A program made the position numbers and the translations under genes. Below are positions 35,696-48,251 of a stretch of 64,000 nt of DNA, piece after piece. Location: positions 8,136,709-8,200,708 of the forward strand of contig NC_079476.1 in the NCBI RefSeq assembly GCF_026230105.1. Reading direction: 5' to 3'. The stretch is from Diorhabda sublineata. Its lineage: Eukaryota > Arthropoda > Insecta > Coleoptera > Chrysomelidae. Position 1 is the stretch's first letter; each line of letters starts with the position of its first letter. Below the pieces are notes generated by a model that saw only the letters and a program-made list of their open reading frames with translations, had not been told where the DNA came from and ran no database searches.

Positions 35696-35745
35696 TTACT
35701 ATGTGTGTACACCACAATGTTAGTTGTTATAGGCCAATGCGTATA

Positions 35746-36855
35746 CAGGGTGTTCCAGGACTTGATGCAACAAATTCGGCAGTGAGTAGTGAAATAATGC
35801 TGTGACATAAGCAAAAATTTCTCATACGAGTTATCGGCAGAACATATATTTAAATATATTTTCCAAATTATACATTCGCACGTTATGAATTTTTGATGAG
35901 TGTAGTGTATTTGACGTAATAAATAATTTTACCCTACCATCTGAAGGCCGAGGGCGGCACATGCCCAATGGCTAACAACCCGTAACTCTTAAGCCGCGTC
36001 TCCAATGGACAAACGTGCCAACATCGAATATTTATTATAGTTTTTTTTTTATTTGATAAGTTGTGGGCTAACCAACTAAATTTTTCTTTATTTCAATTTT
36101 TTCCCTACCCAACCGAATAGCTGTACAATCCAACGACGAGAAAGAGATTTTCTCCAAAATTACAAAAATCTTACGAAAGTCCATACTTAGTTGGAAAAAG
36201 GATCGATGATCATTGCATAAATAGAAATTAACTAGCACGATCAAAGGAGACTATAAGCTACAAGGAGTGAACCAGTTCGGAGGCACCAGCAAAGGTAGAT
36301 ATGGAGTCACTACAGGACAACAACAGGATCAATCCACCTACAAGGGTTCGCATATAAATTTGTAGCTATCGACCCCATCCTCAGGCGAATACGGTGCTCT
36401 GTTATTTCAATCTGACGAACGGTTTCTTTGGCATGTACATCAGTCTAAAAATCTACAATCTACATATCTCCTAAATCTTAAATTTTATCGAAATAAACAA
36501 GGAGTATCTTTTTGTCAACAACTCGATTGAAAAATTCAATTTTGCTATTCTTAAATTGTACAGATTGTCCCAGTAAAAGTTAAGGATTGTTAATCATTGG
36601 GCATGAGCCTTTAGATAGTAGTATAGAATTATTTATACCGTAATTTCTACATAGGCATACGTAATCATCCATTTAACATTTATAAGGTTCGCATGTATAA
36701 TTTGGAAAATATACTTAAATATAAGTTCTGATTTTGCAACTTCAATGCTCATAAATTAGAAACGAGGGCTCATATGTGAACATATTTTTTGTCACATTAT
36801 TTCAACCTTATCTACTTACTTCCTAATTTTTTGCATCAAGTCCCGGAGCACTCTG
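35746..36855. mobile_element. MITE, 1.1 kb, Tc1/mariner-like ends
   Basis: The left end CAGGGTGTTCCAGGACTTGA and the right end CAGAGTGCTCCGGGACTTGA (reverse complement, ending at 36855) are inverted copies. The similarity continues inward for over 100 bp: TGCAACAAATTCGGCAGTGA versus TGCAAAAAATTAGGAAGTAA, and further in TCCAAATTATACATTCGCA versus its inverse near 36690. The left end follows TA (35744-35745); the right flank is TG, probably mutated. No transposase frame exists inside, so it is non-autonomous. It sits in Syt1 intron 5. Confidence 0.85.
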
Positions 36856-37254
36856 TGGAAACAGTAATTAGTCGCAATAGTAATTTCATATAGTGTTAAT
36901 TTGCTTTTATTTGGTTTAGACGATTTTTGAAAATTGATTTTCAATTTATTATATTTCATATAATAGAAACCTCATGATTCAGATTAAAATTCAAAATATA
37001 TATTATATGTTAACAGAAATGCAAGAAAACCAGCATTTACAGTAGGGCCAACTTCACACCACAGAATCAGTCACGATTTTACTACTTTTCCAAAACAAAA
37101 AGAGAACAGAATCACTTGTTCGTCATGTCAAGTAATAACGAGAAAAAATTAATTATATGATTCTATCTAATTTCAAAATATTGCTAATTATATTTGGTAC
37201 GTTTAGTTTTACAACCATGATCCACCATAATAACAGCGATGTATCAAATTTTCT

Positions 37255-37375
37255 CATGTTAAAATCGCATCTCATCTATACTGGACACACTGCTTAGACT
37301 ACCAGTACAACAAGACTCACAATTGCACGTTCTGATGGCGTTTCTATAACCTAGTTATTGTCTTCAGAGTCAGAA
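37255..37375 (-). repeat. Penelope-like terminal fragment with hammerhead-like motif
   Basis: The - strand reads CTGACTCTGAAGACAATAAC, then TAGGTTATAGAAACGCCATC, AGAACGTGCAATTGTGAGTC and TACTGGTAGTCTAAGCAGTG. CTGAAGA and GAAAC are both kept and the hairpin AATAAC/GTTAT is mostly intact, but stem I is weakened. Same family as 10320-10362, here in Syt1 intron 5. Confidence 0.55.
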
Positions 37376-38378
37376 TTTGAATCTGAAATTTTTATTATAT
37401 GAAATGTTGAGCGTTTTCAAAAATCGACACCAAATGAAAGAAAATTACCAGCTATGTAACATTATTTTTTCGACTGATTACTACTCTACACGCATTTGCC
37501 TAATATTAACTAACATTTGGGTGTGATGTGGTGTGATACTGTTTCTAATTTCTTGGAGAAGGATTCGTATTCTGGCATGGGTCTTTTAATATTTGATTCA
37601 AATTATAACAGAAGCCAGAAACTTAACCTCCTTTCAGACATAGTCATTCTAAAACATTTTATCTTTAGTTTTTATAACAGAACTTGTGTTATCACCAACG
37701 CATACTCCAAATCTGGCCCCTTCAATCCAAATAAAGAAGTTGTCCAAAACAAATAGACTGAAATAAGATTACCTTGTATGTGTCAAAACCCGACTTCTCG
37801 CTCAATCTGTACTAAGTAGCTCTCGTGAAATTCTCAATTCGTTGTAATTAGCACACCAACTTTGTTTTATAATCCTTTCCAACGTTCTTTAGTTGAAATT
37901 GGAATAGTGAGCGAGTACCTGTTCTTTGAGTCACCGGTCACATAGAAATATCAACTATTGGGAATATGCATGATTTTTCTCAATTTTTAAATCACTTTTT
38001 ACTTTACATCTCTCTCCAAGCTTGCTGACAATAATGATATTTTAGAACTGAATTTTTCCAGCAAGTTTTCACACAGTCGCTTGTCATAATCCACCTCCAT
38101 TTTTTCCACTTCCTTCATTCCCTCTTCGCAGCCTCTGTATTCCTCAATTTACAGTACTAATCGATGATAACTTGAATTTTTTCCAATAACATTTAACACT
38201 TGTTGATGGATCTTCACTGCGACACTGTAGCCAAGCCAAAAATGCAATAGCATGCCTACATTATATAGCCTATTATGACTTTGAAGATATTATAATTTAG
38301 ACAATAATACAACAGCCAATTTAATATCTCTATTTCTCTATTTTAGGTTATGTTTTATTAAGTACAGTTGCCAATTCT

Positions 38379-38850
38379 TAGCCTACTATAGAACCAAACC
38401 AAAAATTTCAATGTCAAAATATATTATTCTCCTTACAATTGGATACATTTATCACTGCGAACCTGCAACGTCTCTAAATCTTTAAAGTTTCTTCTTCTGT
38501 TTCTTCTTACTCTGCAAACCAGACTCCACAGCTTTTATTACCTTCTCGTTGGAAAAAAAATTACGACCCTTTAGACTTTTTTTCAGTTCAGAAAAGAGAT
38601 GATAGTCGGACGGAGCCAAATCTGGTGAATAAGGGGGGTGTTCTAGTAATTCAAATCCTAAATCACGAACTTTGTACACGGCAACATGAGATTTATGTAC
38701 TGGGGCGTTATCCTGTAAAACCAAACACATTTGGATAGCTTTCCGCGTCTTTTCTCTTCAATTTTTTCCCCGTAGGGTGATCAGTAATGTCGAATAGTAA
38801 TCTCCAGTTATTGTTCTACCTTTATCCAAAAAATGAATTATGTTTACTTT
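38379..38850 (-). mobile_element. mariner-type element, truncated (copy 2)
   Basis: Begins at the same terminal sequence as copy 1 (TTAGCCTACTATAGAACCAA) and holds the C-terminal third of the transposase on the - strand. The 82-residue frame at 38482-38730 reads LVLQDNAPVHKSHVAV, then LLEHPPYSPDLAPSDYHLF and LKKSLKGRNFFSNEKV. The two Asp are 34 residues apart, the DD34D spacing of true mariners. It breaks off near 38850, where copy 1 continues, so the transposase N-terminus and the other terminal repeat are gone. This copy retains the catalytic DNAP motif that copy 1 has lost. Confidence 0.88.
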
Positions 38851-39591
38851 ATCTTCCACTTTTTTGATCTAAGTCAATGTTAAATCTTGATTAAATGCAA
38901 AATATGCACTCATAATGAATTTATCCACATTTGGTAAACTGTCTGATTGAAGTTTTACAAAACCATGTTCAGGTATCATAGGTAAATATTAATGTCACAA
39001 TAACAATCAGAATATAATTTTTCATCCAAACATAATAATTAACACTCTGTTTGAACCTAGATAAATAAATTAAATTGGAAAATAATGATTTTATGAACAT
39101 TTTCGAACTAAAAAGTCTCCATGAACAATAATCAAGTGAATTTAAACCACGTGTATATTCCCTATTGTCTCTCTCATTTAGTGATAAACAGTTTTATCAC
39201 CTGCCATGTTTAAACAAATAATTGAAAAGAGTATTATTGCAATGAACACGAATTAAAATATCAAAATTTGAGAGTGCGCCAACTCGTGATTTTAATTCCC
39301 GCCATAAAATTTGTTACAAATTGTTACAATGTGCCAACTCGTGTTCGTGGTTATCATTGAGATTATATAACTCGCTACGGAAGATTATGCAGCTCGGGAT
39401 TTTAATTATGAAATGAAAAACGAAAATTAAATATATATTCACCATGTAAATTAGTAAGAAATAATTTATATTATAAACTTGTAACAAAACACATGAAAAA
39501 GCAATGAAAATTATTACATTTTGTATCTATGAGAGACATGTTTCACAAATTCATATTCTGTTATTTTATTTGGCTAACCTAACATAACCTA

Positions 39592-39873
39592 AAGCCGCGT
39601 TTACACCGTAGTTAATAACACAAGTTTTTAACATTTTTGTTATTAACTGATGTTAATAACAAAAGTCATTAACATATGTTATGTTTAAAACATAACACAT
39701 TTCCTTTGATCTTTACCGACTCTGGATGGATAACATAAATCTTGTTAATAACATGGAATTTTCTGTTGAAAACACGAGTTATTAACTTTTGTTAAGAGAA
39801 ATTTGGCGATTCAGCTAAGTTAATAACTTTTTGTTAAAAACTCGTGTTATTAACTCCGGTGTAAACGCGGCTT
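39592..39873. mobile_element. MITE, 282 bp, GCCGCGTTTACACCG ends
   Basis: AAGCCGCGTTTACACCGTAG at 39592 is inverted at 39854-39873 (CTCCGGTGTAAACGCGGCTT). The repeats extend inward through TTAATAACAC-AGTTTTTAA. The interior is a set of GTTAATAAC-type short inverted units, so the whole element could fold into one hairpin. The right flank TTAA suggests a TTAA target, while the left flank (CTAAA) is imperfect. Confidence 0.88.
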
Positions 39874-42656
39874 AATCAATTGCAAGTATTATGTTTTATG
39901 GAATTTTATAAATTCCGGTTTCCGCAAATCTGAAAAATTCATTTCTGTATTGTATATTGTTTAGTACCTATCTAATGTTGATATGCAATTTAAAGGATTT
40001 AGTAATTTTTGGATTTTCCAGCTCTACAAAGTGGATTGGGTACTAAATTTTTGAATCCGTTATGAGTTGTATTAAGTTATACGTTGTAGCGTACCCAAAA
40101 CGGGACATTCAATCTGAATTGTCACTAAACACTGAAGTCTTCACTCACTCACTTTTTTGATGAATAATACAAGGTCAAAAAAGTCAACTTGTTAATGTGA
40201 TCTTGACACGATTGTTATTAATAAATATTCATTATACCTCTGTTCTATTTTTATATCAATTAAATTGAGATAACTCTACCACAAGTAATGAAAAATTTTT
40301 ACTGTAACATACCATCCAATAAGTTTTCAGTCTGATCTATAGAGGTCACTACAAATTATATTCTTAGATGCTAGGGTTCAAACAACAGTTTGGAAATTTG
40401 AACTCATTTTCTGTAATTATTTGTTTATTGAAATTCGATAAAACTGATGGACAAATTCAATGATTATTATATTATCTAGATGACTATTGCATGTTTTTGG
40501 ACCTGGAAAAATTGTGAAAGTATAGAAATATCAAATAAATGAGAGAGTTATCCGTTGAACTTCTCTTGGGGCCCAAGCGAAATCGTTCAATAAGGAGGTC
40601 AAAGAAAAGACAGAAATGAGATGGACCCTCGAAGAATACTACTTTGTCTATATACTGCTATAAATTTTCTCAATTTCTTATTTCTTAGACCTTTTTATAA
40701 ACTGTAACATATCGATATAATAACCTAGAATGTAGTCCTGAAAAATCATATCCGAAAAAGCAGCAGAAAAACTGTTTGAAATCTGAATAAGATCGAATTC
40801 AACAGATAGCGATATAGTAAGATATCTGGATATTTGAATGTCTATGCTAAGTGCCTCAAATTAAAAAAATGTGATGAGATGGACATGGGATTTAAAAAGA
40901 TGTATTCTCTACTGAGACAAAATTTTCATCTAGATAGTGCCATTGCATGTAGAAATTTCGAAAAAAGTATTGACTTCAGCTTAATTTAAATTCTGTCTGC
41001 CAAGATAATCCTACAGCAATGTCATTATTTTCTGGTTCGTTTTCTTATCGATTAATATAACTCATAAGTTTAAAGTTATTCTCTTCAATGATTAGGAAAT
41101 AATTCATTACTTCGTACGTTAAGTCAATATAAATTGACAGAAGAGTCCATGTACAAATTCAGTAGAGGAATACATTCTAATCGACGTGCGGTTCTCGTTA
41201 TTGGAGATAGGAAAGACACAGGCAGGGAATTACATGGAAGAAAAGGTAAACTGAGAAATGTTCTTAGACTGGAGGACCATAATAGATGTAAAAACTCCTA
41301 TCTATATCACGCTCTTTTGTCTGTCACCTTTATTAATGGGTATTTTGAGCTATACCAGATTTTCAAAAATAAATAATCTGATCAGCAACGATAATTGTAT
41401 CGTTTTAATGCAAATTGTTATACCTCGGAAATTCTATGACTGAAATAATTGAGAGAACACCAATGAAAATATAAAGATGATCAGTATGGAGTGTAATCAT
41501 CGTCATCTTAAAATTTTAGGTGAAGAGAATAATGCATTATTTGAAGCTGGGGTAATTTGAATAATTTCTGTTGATTACAAGTGGTGAGGAGATTTAATGA
41601 TTTTAGCTGCAACTAGTAAACGATTCAACAGATTTCAATGAAATTCGTTTCTTCGAAAAAAAACCTTCACTCCCTCATCAAATCCATCCAATTTATGTAA
41701 CTTATAGTTCATATTAATGCGACCTAGGTCAAATTCTTTAAAAACCTTAATGCAATGTAAAATGTACTGGAATGATAGTTTTGTAAGCTAATGAAAACCT
41801 ATCTTAATACAGTGAAATATGGATAAAAGAGAATTTATTGATAATTTTATTGTTAGAATTTTGTTGTCCTAAACGTTCTCAACCAACTTTTATCAGATAA
41901 ATATTATGAAAAATTACGAAACTATATAATTTTTTCTGAGTATAAGAAAAATAAATACTGGTGTAATACTGTCATTTCAAACTCTTATACCGAAATGGTT
42001 TTTTAATATGTTGTCTTGATACAAGTTTCAATTAAATTTTTTAATAGCTTCGAAGGAAAAATTTATTATTTTATTACTGCTCTTGCATTTTTTATAGTTA
42101 TATAAAAATAATTAAAAGCTCGCCATCATAAATTTGGCTCTAATGAAGTGATAACTGCTTTTTTCAAGGAGATCAATTTAGATGAATCTGTTCAATCATT
42201 TTCGGAAACAGTTTCATCGAATCATTCCAGCACTGCAGTGCTTGCTTTACTTCACTAAAAACTTCAGTTGAATCATAAATATAGTTTTAAGTTTAAAAAC
42301 ATCTTCATTAACTAGATTGATTTCAGTAAAAATTACTTTAAAAGACTAGCTTGGAAATCTGTATATATGTTACTCTTTTACACACTATTATTTGGTCAGT
42401 TTACTAGTAGAATCTTCTACTAGAAGTCTTTACTCCAAATAATTTACAAAACATAGCACTTTCCACTGTAAATGGAACATCTTAGTCATAAGCAATCGTT
42501 TTTCTTGAATGTTCACATATGTGAATTCCTTACATTACATTTTACTTCAATATCTAATACTCATAATGATCTTCTTTTACCATAGCAAGAGAACTATTCG
42601 GAAATTGGATGCTTTGAAATTAAAAAAAATTGTGTGTGTCAGCTCCGACGCACGAC
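39874..42656. other. Syt1 intron 5 part, no gene recognised
   Basis: AT-rich. The overlapping short frames at 41134-41443 have no known motif. No terminal repeats noticed. Confidence 0.6.
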
Positions 42657-43341
42657 TGGAGTTTACTCCTTAAGTTCGATAGTCTAACCAGACGCAAAAA
42701 GAGTTTATTTAACTTAAAAAAGATTGATAATGTATAAAAGGGTAAATTTGTTAATTAATGAAAATAATATACATATATAAATATATATTTATTCAATTTA
42801 TTCATTTCATATACATTTATTATAACTAATCGACGAAATATTTTACATTAAACTTTTTACAATAGTCAATAATCTCGATAATTCATATTGGGTTGATTAT
42901 CTAATTTTATGTGTTGTTTTCAAATATATATTTATATGAACTACATCGATAATTATTAAAATATTTAATAAATACAAATAGGACACATGCTCATACATAT
43001 AATACATGAATTATAACGTACCTTGCAACCACGTGTTTGTTAGATGTTCCGGGAATATCATCTACACCTCTTTCTGTCATAGTTATTTGAAAATACTTTC
43101 AGTTCACTTTAGCGGAACACAATGATAAAAATTGAAACTTCACAATAACAATATTAATTATTGATATTTATAATAAAAACAGCAATATAAGTATGTCGAC
43201 ACTGACAAATTAGAAAGTTGCGCATCATAGGGTGCGCACCAAAAACGTAACGAGGTCATTCATCGATAGATTTTACTCCTTACATTTTTCTTATACCGGG
43301 CCCTTTATATATGCAAATCGATTCTTAAGGAGTAAACTCCA
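42657..43341. mobile_element. MITE-like element, about 685 bp, with TGGAGTTTACTCCTTAAG ends
   Basis: TGGAGTTTACTCCTTAAG at 42657-42674 is inverted exactly at 43324-43341, with a few further matches inward (TCGAT). The end itself contains a small palindrome (GGAGT-TTACTCC). The interior is extremely AT-rich apart from 43195-43260, which carries GGTGCGCACC. A third ATTTTACTCCTTA-like unit stands at about 43270. There is no coding frame inside. Confidence 0.7.
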
Positions 43342-43791
43342 AAAACGTTTCTACATTCTTTGAAATTCCTTCCTGCTGCCTGTGATCAGCGACGGAAGTC
43401 AACAATTTTAATCTTCGTTAATAAAGCTTAGGGCTACTGTTAGCCAGTTCCTCATTATAGTGGAAATGACTAGGTACCAAATCAAGACTATACAGCAAAT
43501 GTACGAGATTTCAGATTGTCATGCAAAAATAAAATTTTGCCGATCTCTTGAATTTGAACGTATTGTTCAAAATTTAATGTGGCATCTCGGTCAGGAAACT
43601 CAATCGGAAGCCCACCTTATCTATTCCCAAAGTCAAATGCTTGAATCTCCCTTGGTGACAAGGCTTGCAAATGTTTCTTATTGTGTCTGACCATGAATAT
43701 TCCCATCAACTTAACCGACCAGTTTGTTAGTCACCCATTATTTTCTTTATAGTGAACATTTGTTTGGTCTTTTTGAACTTTGTTGGAAAGA

Positions 43792-43855
43792 ACTTACCTC
43801 ATCATATTATACATTGTACATAAATATGTACAATGTATAATATGATGAGGTAAGT
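43792..43855. repeat. Perfect palindrome, 31-bp arms
   Basis: The left arm 43792-43822 (ACTTACCTCATCATATTATA...) is the exact reverse complement of 43825-43855, with a 2-nt centre (AA). Directly after it, the last 26 bases of the palindrome's inner part (TTGTACATAAATATGTACAA...) recur as a direct copy. It lies 514 bp upstream of Syt1 coding exon 6. Confidence 0.97.
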
Positions 43856-44368
43856 TGTACATAAATATGTACAATGTATATTTAAGTATATGTTTTTTTG
43901 GGATGTTTATTAACAATATCGGTCCTTTCAAATGTAAATTAGAGTTCACTGTCTCATGGTTCATAAATGGTATTGAACTCTAGTTTGTCGTTGAAAATAT
44001 GAGTTCCTATGATACAACGAACTGTAACAAACATTTGTTCATTGAACTGGTGATATTGCAGGAATGCAAAAATCAGACAGGGACGTTTTTCACTTTCTCA
44101 GTAATTCCTGTATTTAAGTATCTATTAGACTGTGAAATATAGAAATATTATAAAGTAAGAATTGGACCTTTTACAATGACAATTGTAAGGAATTGTTAAC
44201 GTTGAAATTATCCATTTAGTAAATGTAATGAATTGTTTACAAATTTTTAGACTATTGGGGTTGAATTTTCCAGTAAATTATTATTATAATCTATTTTTCT
44301 GAACAACTTGATTGAAATATAGTCCTCAATTTATATAATATTTATTGATAACATATAAATTTATTTAG

Positions 44369-44545
44369 AGTTTGCCGTACTCGGAAGCTATGAACAAAAC
44401 CTTAGTCTTCGCCATATTTGATTTCGACCGATTTTCCAAACACGACCAGATTGGAGAAGTGAAAGTTCCACTCTGCACTGTTGACTTGGCTCAAACTATC
44501 GAAGAATGGCGAGAATTGCAGAGCGTCGAAGGCGAAGGTGGTCAG
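44369..44545 (+). CDS. Syt1: Synaptotagmin 1, sixth coding exon (second half of C2A)
   Basis: Exon of 177 nt, 59 codons, phase 0 (acceptor TTATTTAG|AGT, donor CAG|GTGATA). Residues 260-318, from SLPYSEAMNKTLVFAIFDFD to SVEGEGGQ. Asp 277, 279 and 285 complete the five-Asp calcium site, and Arg 280 is the membrane-facing Arg of loop 3. The exon ends in the short C2A-C2B linker. The next exon should begin with the C2B domain (EKLGDI-like), but no such sequence appears up to position 64000. The intron before this exon is 10.3 kb and full of transposon remains. Confidence 0.98.
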
Positions 44546-46759
44546 GTGATATCATTTTAATTTTGTATTTCCAATTTTCAATATTAGAATTTAGTCCGGT
44601 CCTTGCTTCAATCGGATCTTCAAGAAGTTGTATAGACCAATAATTGTGTATAATGAATAGATTCATATTTATTTTGATAACAGATACAAACAATTGAACT
44701 TTTTGTATGGATAATAAATATTTCTCATAAATTTTACTCAATATATTGGTGCTTAGTTTTATGAAGCCTAGCCTATTGGGGGATTTCTTTTTTTCTTATT
44801 AAGAATTAACAAAAGATCTGAACTTGAATGGATACTGAAGCGAACAGAAACGTTCATATCAATAACAACTATTATTAATTAAAAAAATATATTCGACAGG
44901 ATGATACTGTCCCCGTCTAGAAACTGGATTTTAGGGAAATGTTCAAGCATGCCGATCCTTATTCCAAGAGAAAAACAACCCTTTCTCAAATATATTATAC
45001 TTGGTATATTATTAAACGGGAATTTAGAGTGTTCGGTTAATATGATCATCTATAAATTTTCTCAATATTTATAATGTTTTGGAAAAATGATATTCTAATC
45101 AATTTACTTTCGATATAATGGGTAGGAAGAAAAATTAGCATTGTGGGTATGTATGTATCTTAATTAATGTAGAGTCTATTTATCGAAGAAAAATAGTAAA
45201 CCAAAATACAACAACTTCATCAACTGTCTCCGTGTCAGATATATTTAAGAAAATCACACAACAGACTAATAATCTCACTGCAGTACGATAATACGATACT
45301 GTCTCTGTACTACACCTGATTTAATGACTTCTTCAGCGATGTGGCATTCGCCCCTCTTATGCGACTTTTTATTTGTGGTATATTATGGTGCCACTGATTT
45401 GGATCAATAACAATGCCGCGTTGCGCTTTGCCCGGGGTGATAATTTTTTCTCTTATAAATTGAGATCAATATGGATTCAATAACCAAGCAAAGATATGTG
45501 TATAGATGATAGTGAGTTTGTAAATTATACTTAAATTCTTCGGAAAGAAAGAAAATCTTTTTCTGCACATCGGCTGTTATATAGAGGTGGAAATTATCCT
45601 ATTATTTTTCATCAGAAGTAATTGATCTAAGTAACATAATTAGGAAGAAGTAGTCATTTTTTATTAATTAAAATTTGCGCAAAGCATTTATGCATGAAAG
45701 ATAATATATAACAGATATATGACAATAGACAAAATTTGATGATAGTGATAACGAAAAATCAACAAAAACCCATAATCCCCAATACTTTGTAATTCTTCGA
45801 TCACTGCAATGAGTAGAAATAATTATTATTCTTATAAAATTATACACTCCATAAGACTACACTAACTAACTAACACTACTCAGGTACTACGTCGAAACAT
45901 TATTTGAGTTAAATAAGTTTGATATTCTGGGTCGCACTTCACATGGTTTATACTATGTTCATTAGTAGCTTTCCAAATTCAAGCTGCATTATTCATTAAA
46001 TTTTAAAGAGGTGTTGCACTTTATTGATCAATAATTAACATGTGTGATCACCCTATTCTAATATCGTTCCTATTGAGGTGCAGTATTCAATATTAAGAAT
46101 AGAAGAAGGAATTATAGATATTCATAACGTGAAAACTTGTTTCTCTTGTAAAAAAATAGTCTTCCAACATTTCCTGAGAATTGATTTCTGTATATACTTT
46201 CACTTAACTTGAAATATGGAAAATTTTTAATGGTAGAGTCTTCTCCTGCAAGGATCTTTTTTACCAAATTCTAGTTTCTATCAAAATATTCAATAATTCA
46301 GATTTTATTTCTACGATAGTAGACTAAGTATCTATCAAATTTCAAAATGTTCATTAATTCAGATTCGATTCCGATGGATAACTTGTGCAAAATGATATTA
46401 TATGGTTCAATCTCGTAAAGAACAAATTAATCAAAGCCTCTCTAGTTTCTCTCTCGTTTTCTTTGTGATCGACAGTGTATTTCAATCTTCCTTCATTTTC
46501 AGCGCTAGCTGCTTATAAATATACTTCGACTTGCTGCTGATCTTACAGTTCAATTGGACTCAATCCGTGACGATAAGGTGGAAACTTAGTATATTCCTAT
46601 TCAAGCAATCCCATCAATTCAGTATTGTTACGCATATTTTGATAATGTAACGATTGATTGGTTTTGATGGGTGTTGCATACAAGCAATATAATAATACAT
46701 CACTAATAAGTCGTGTGATTGACACACAGATGGTGCTACAATTGTGAAATCCATATGAC
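44546..46759. other. Start of the last Syt1 intron in the window
   Basis: Begins with the donor GTGATA. No C2B-type coding sequence and no element ends were recognised here. Confidence 0.6.
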
Positions 46760-47700
46760 GTTCATAAAGTACCAGCTTTCAAAAGACATCGAAAAGGATC
46801 ATTTGTTGTTGGTTAGCTGAATTTGAATGTGGTCGTACAGACACCGATGATTGTTAACGTTCTGGTCGATAAATTGAGAGGGTTACTCCAGAAAACATCG
46901 AAAAAGCCCACAAATTGGTCATATCTAATCGTAAATTGAAACTGCGTGATAAAGCTGATGTAAAGATATCAGAAGGCAGTGTGTTCACAGTTATGAATGA
47001 ACATTTGACCACGAGAAACCTTTTTTAAAATGGGTGTCGCGTTTGTTCACAGTCGATCAAAAACGTGTTGATTCAGAGCAGTGTTTGGGCATGTATACAC
47101 GTAATAAATCAGATTTTTTTGTATCGATGTGTGACAATGGATAAAACATGAAACCATCACTTCACTCCGGAATCAAAACTATGATCATTTCAGTGGACTG
47201 CAGCGTCCAAAGGCACAATAGACAGCTGGAAAGATTATGGCTTCAGTATTTTAGTAGCGCTTGGAATACTATTCATCGAATATCTCCAAAAGGGAGAGAC
47301 ATTTGCGAGCGTATACTACATAGATTTATCGCATCATTTGAATGCAAAAATCAAGGAAAAATGATCTCATATCTCGAAAAAAAACTATTGCTTCACCAAG
47401 ACAATCCACAACTTCACAATTCGATGAAAACGATTGTTGAATTGAACAAATTACACTTTGAATTGCTGTCTCATCCATTGTATAATCCAGATCTGGCCCC
47501 CAGTGATTACTGGCTATTCACTGATCTCAAAAAAATGCACGAAAGTAAGAAATTCAGTTCAAAAGAGAAAGAAATTGCTGAAACTGAAGCCTATTTTATG
47601 GTAAAAGACAAATGTTTCTACAAGCGCGGCATCCAGAAGCTAGAGAAGCGCTGGAATGTGTGTATTACTCTTGAAGGAGATAACATTGATGAATAAAATC
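46760..47700 (+). pseudogene. mariner transposase pseudogene (second family)
   Basis: The N-terminal part is spread over frames from about 46800: ISEGSVFTVMNEHLTTRN-like codons near 46970-47020 and CLGMYTRNKSDFF near 47085-47120. Then VTMDKT with the first catalytic Asp, and a stop where DETW usually has Trp. From 47148 a 182-residue open frame covers the rest: LLHQDNPQLHNSMKT (second Asp), LYNPDLAPSDYWLF (third Asp, 34 residues later), and the end LEKRWNVCITLEGD. The DD34D spacing and the YWLF/RWNxCI motifs are those of mariners. It differs in sequence from the 9-kb and 38-kb copies. Confidence 0.88.
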
Positions 47701-48177
47701 GATGTTTGGCAAAAAATCGTGCTACTACTCATGTTCTACATGTTTACACAGCAAAAGAAGAATGCAGTGTAGTGAAGAGTAATATTAAATCAATACTGTT
47801 AACTAACAAATCCTTGAAAACATTGAAGAGTAGTTTTATTCTGAGGGCAACAATATTTTTTACTCTTATTAAATAAACGCACGCACACCTACGTGCACAT
47901 TTAACTTTTTATTATACCGTTTATCCCAATCCCATCTATTCCAGCGTTGAATGTTTAAAAGAAAATTCAAGCTATTCGTATATCAGTAATTTAATGGAAA
48001 GAAAATTTTTGTTACTGATTAACAAAATTTATAACACGAAAGTTTTCATCACTGTCGGAACAAGAATCGACCAATATCATTAAACACAATCTTATCAGTG
48101 TTATTATTGTTTTCATTATCGATCAAACCCTTAGTCATCGTGAATTTGAGGTGACCTACCCAGTCAAAAAGTACATG

Positions 48178-48181
<4 letters not shown>

Positions 48182-48248
<67 letters not shown>
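48182..48248. repeat. (TA)n microsatellite, about 66 bp
   Basis: Uninterrupted TA repeat in the last Syt1 intron. Confidence 0.98.
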
Positions 48249-48251
<3 letters not shown>

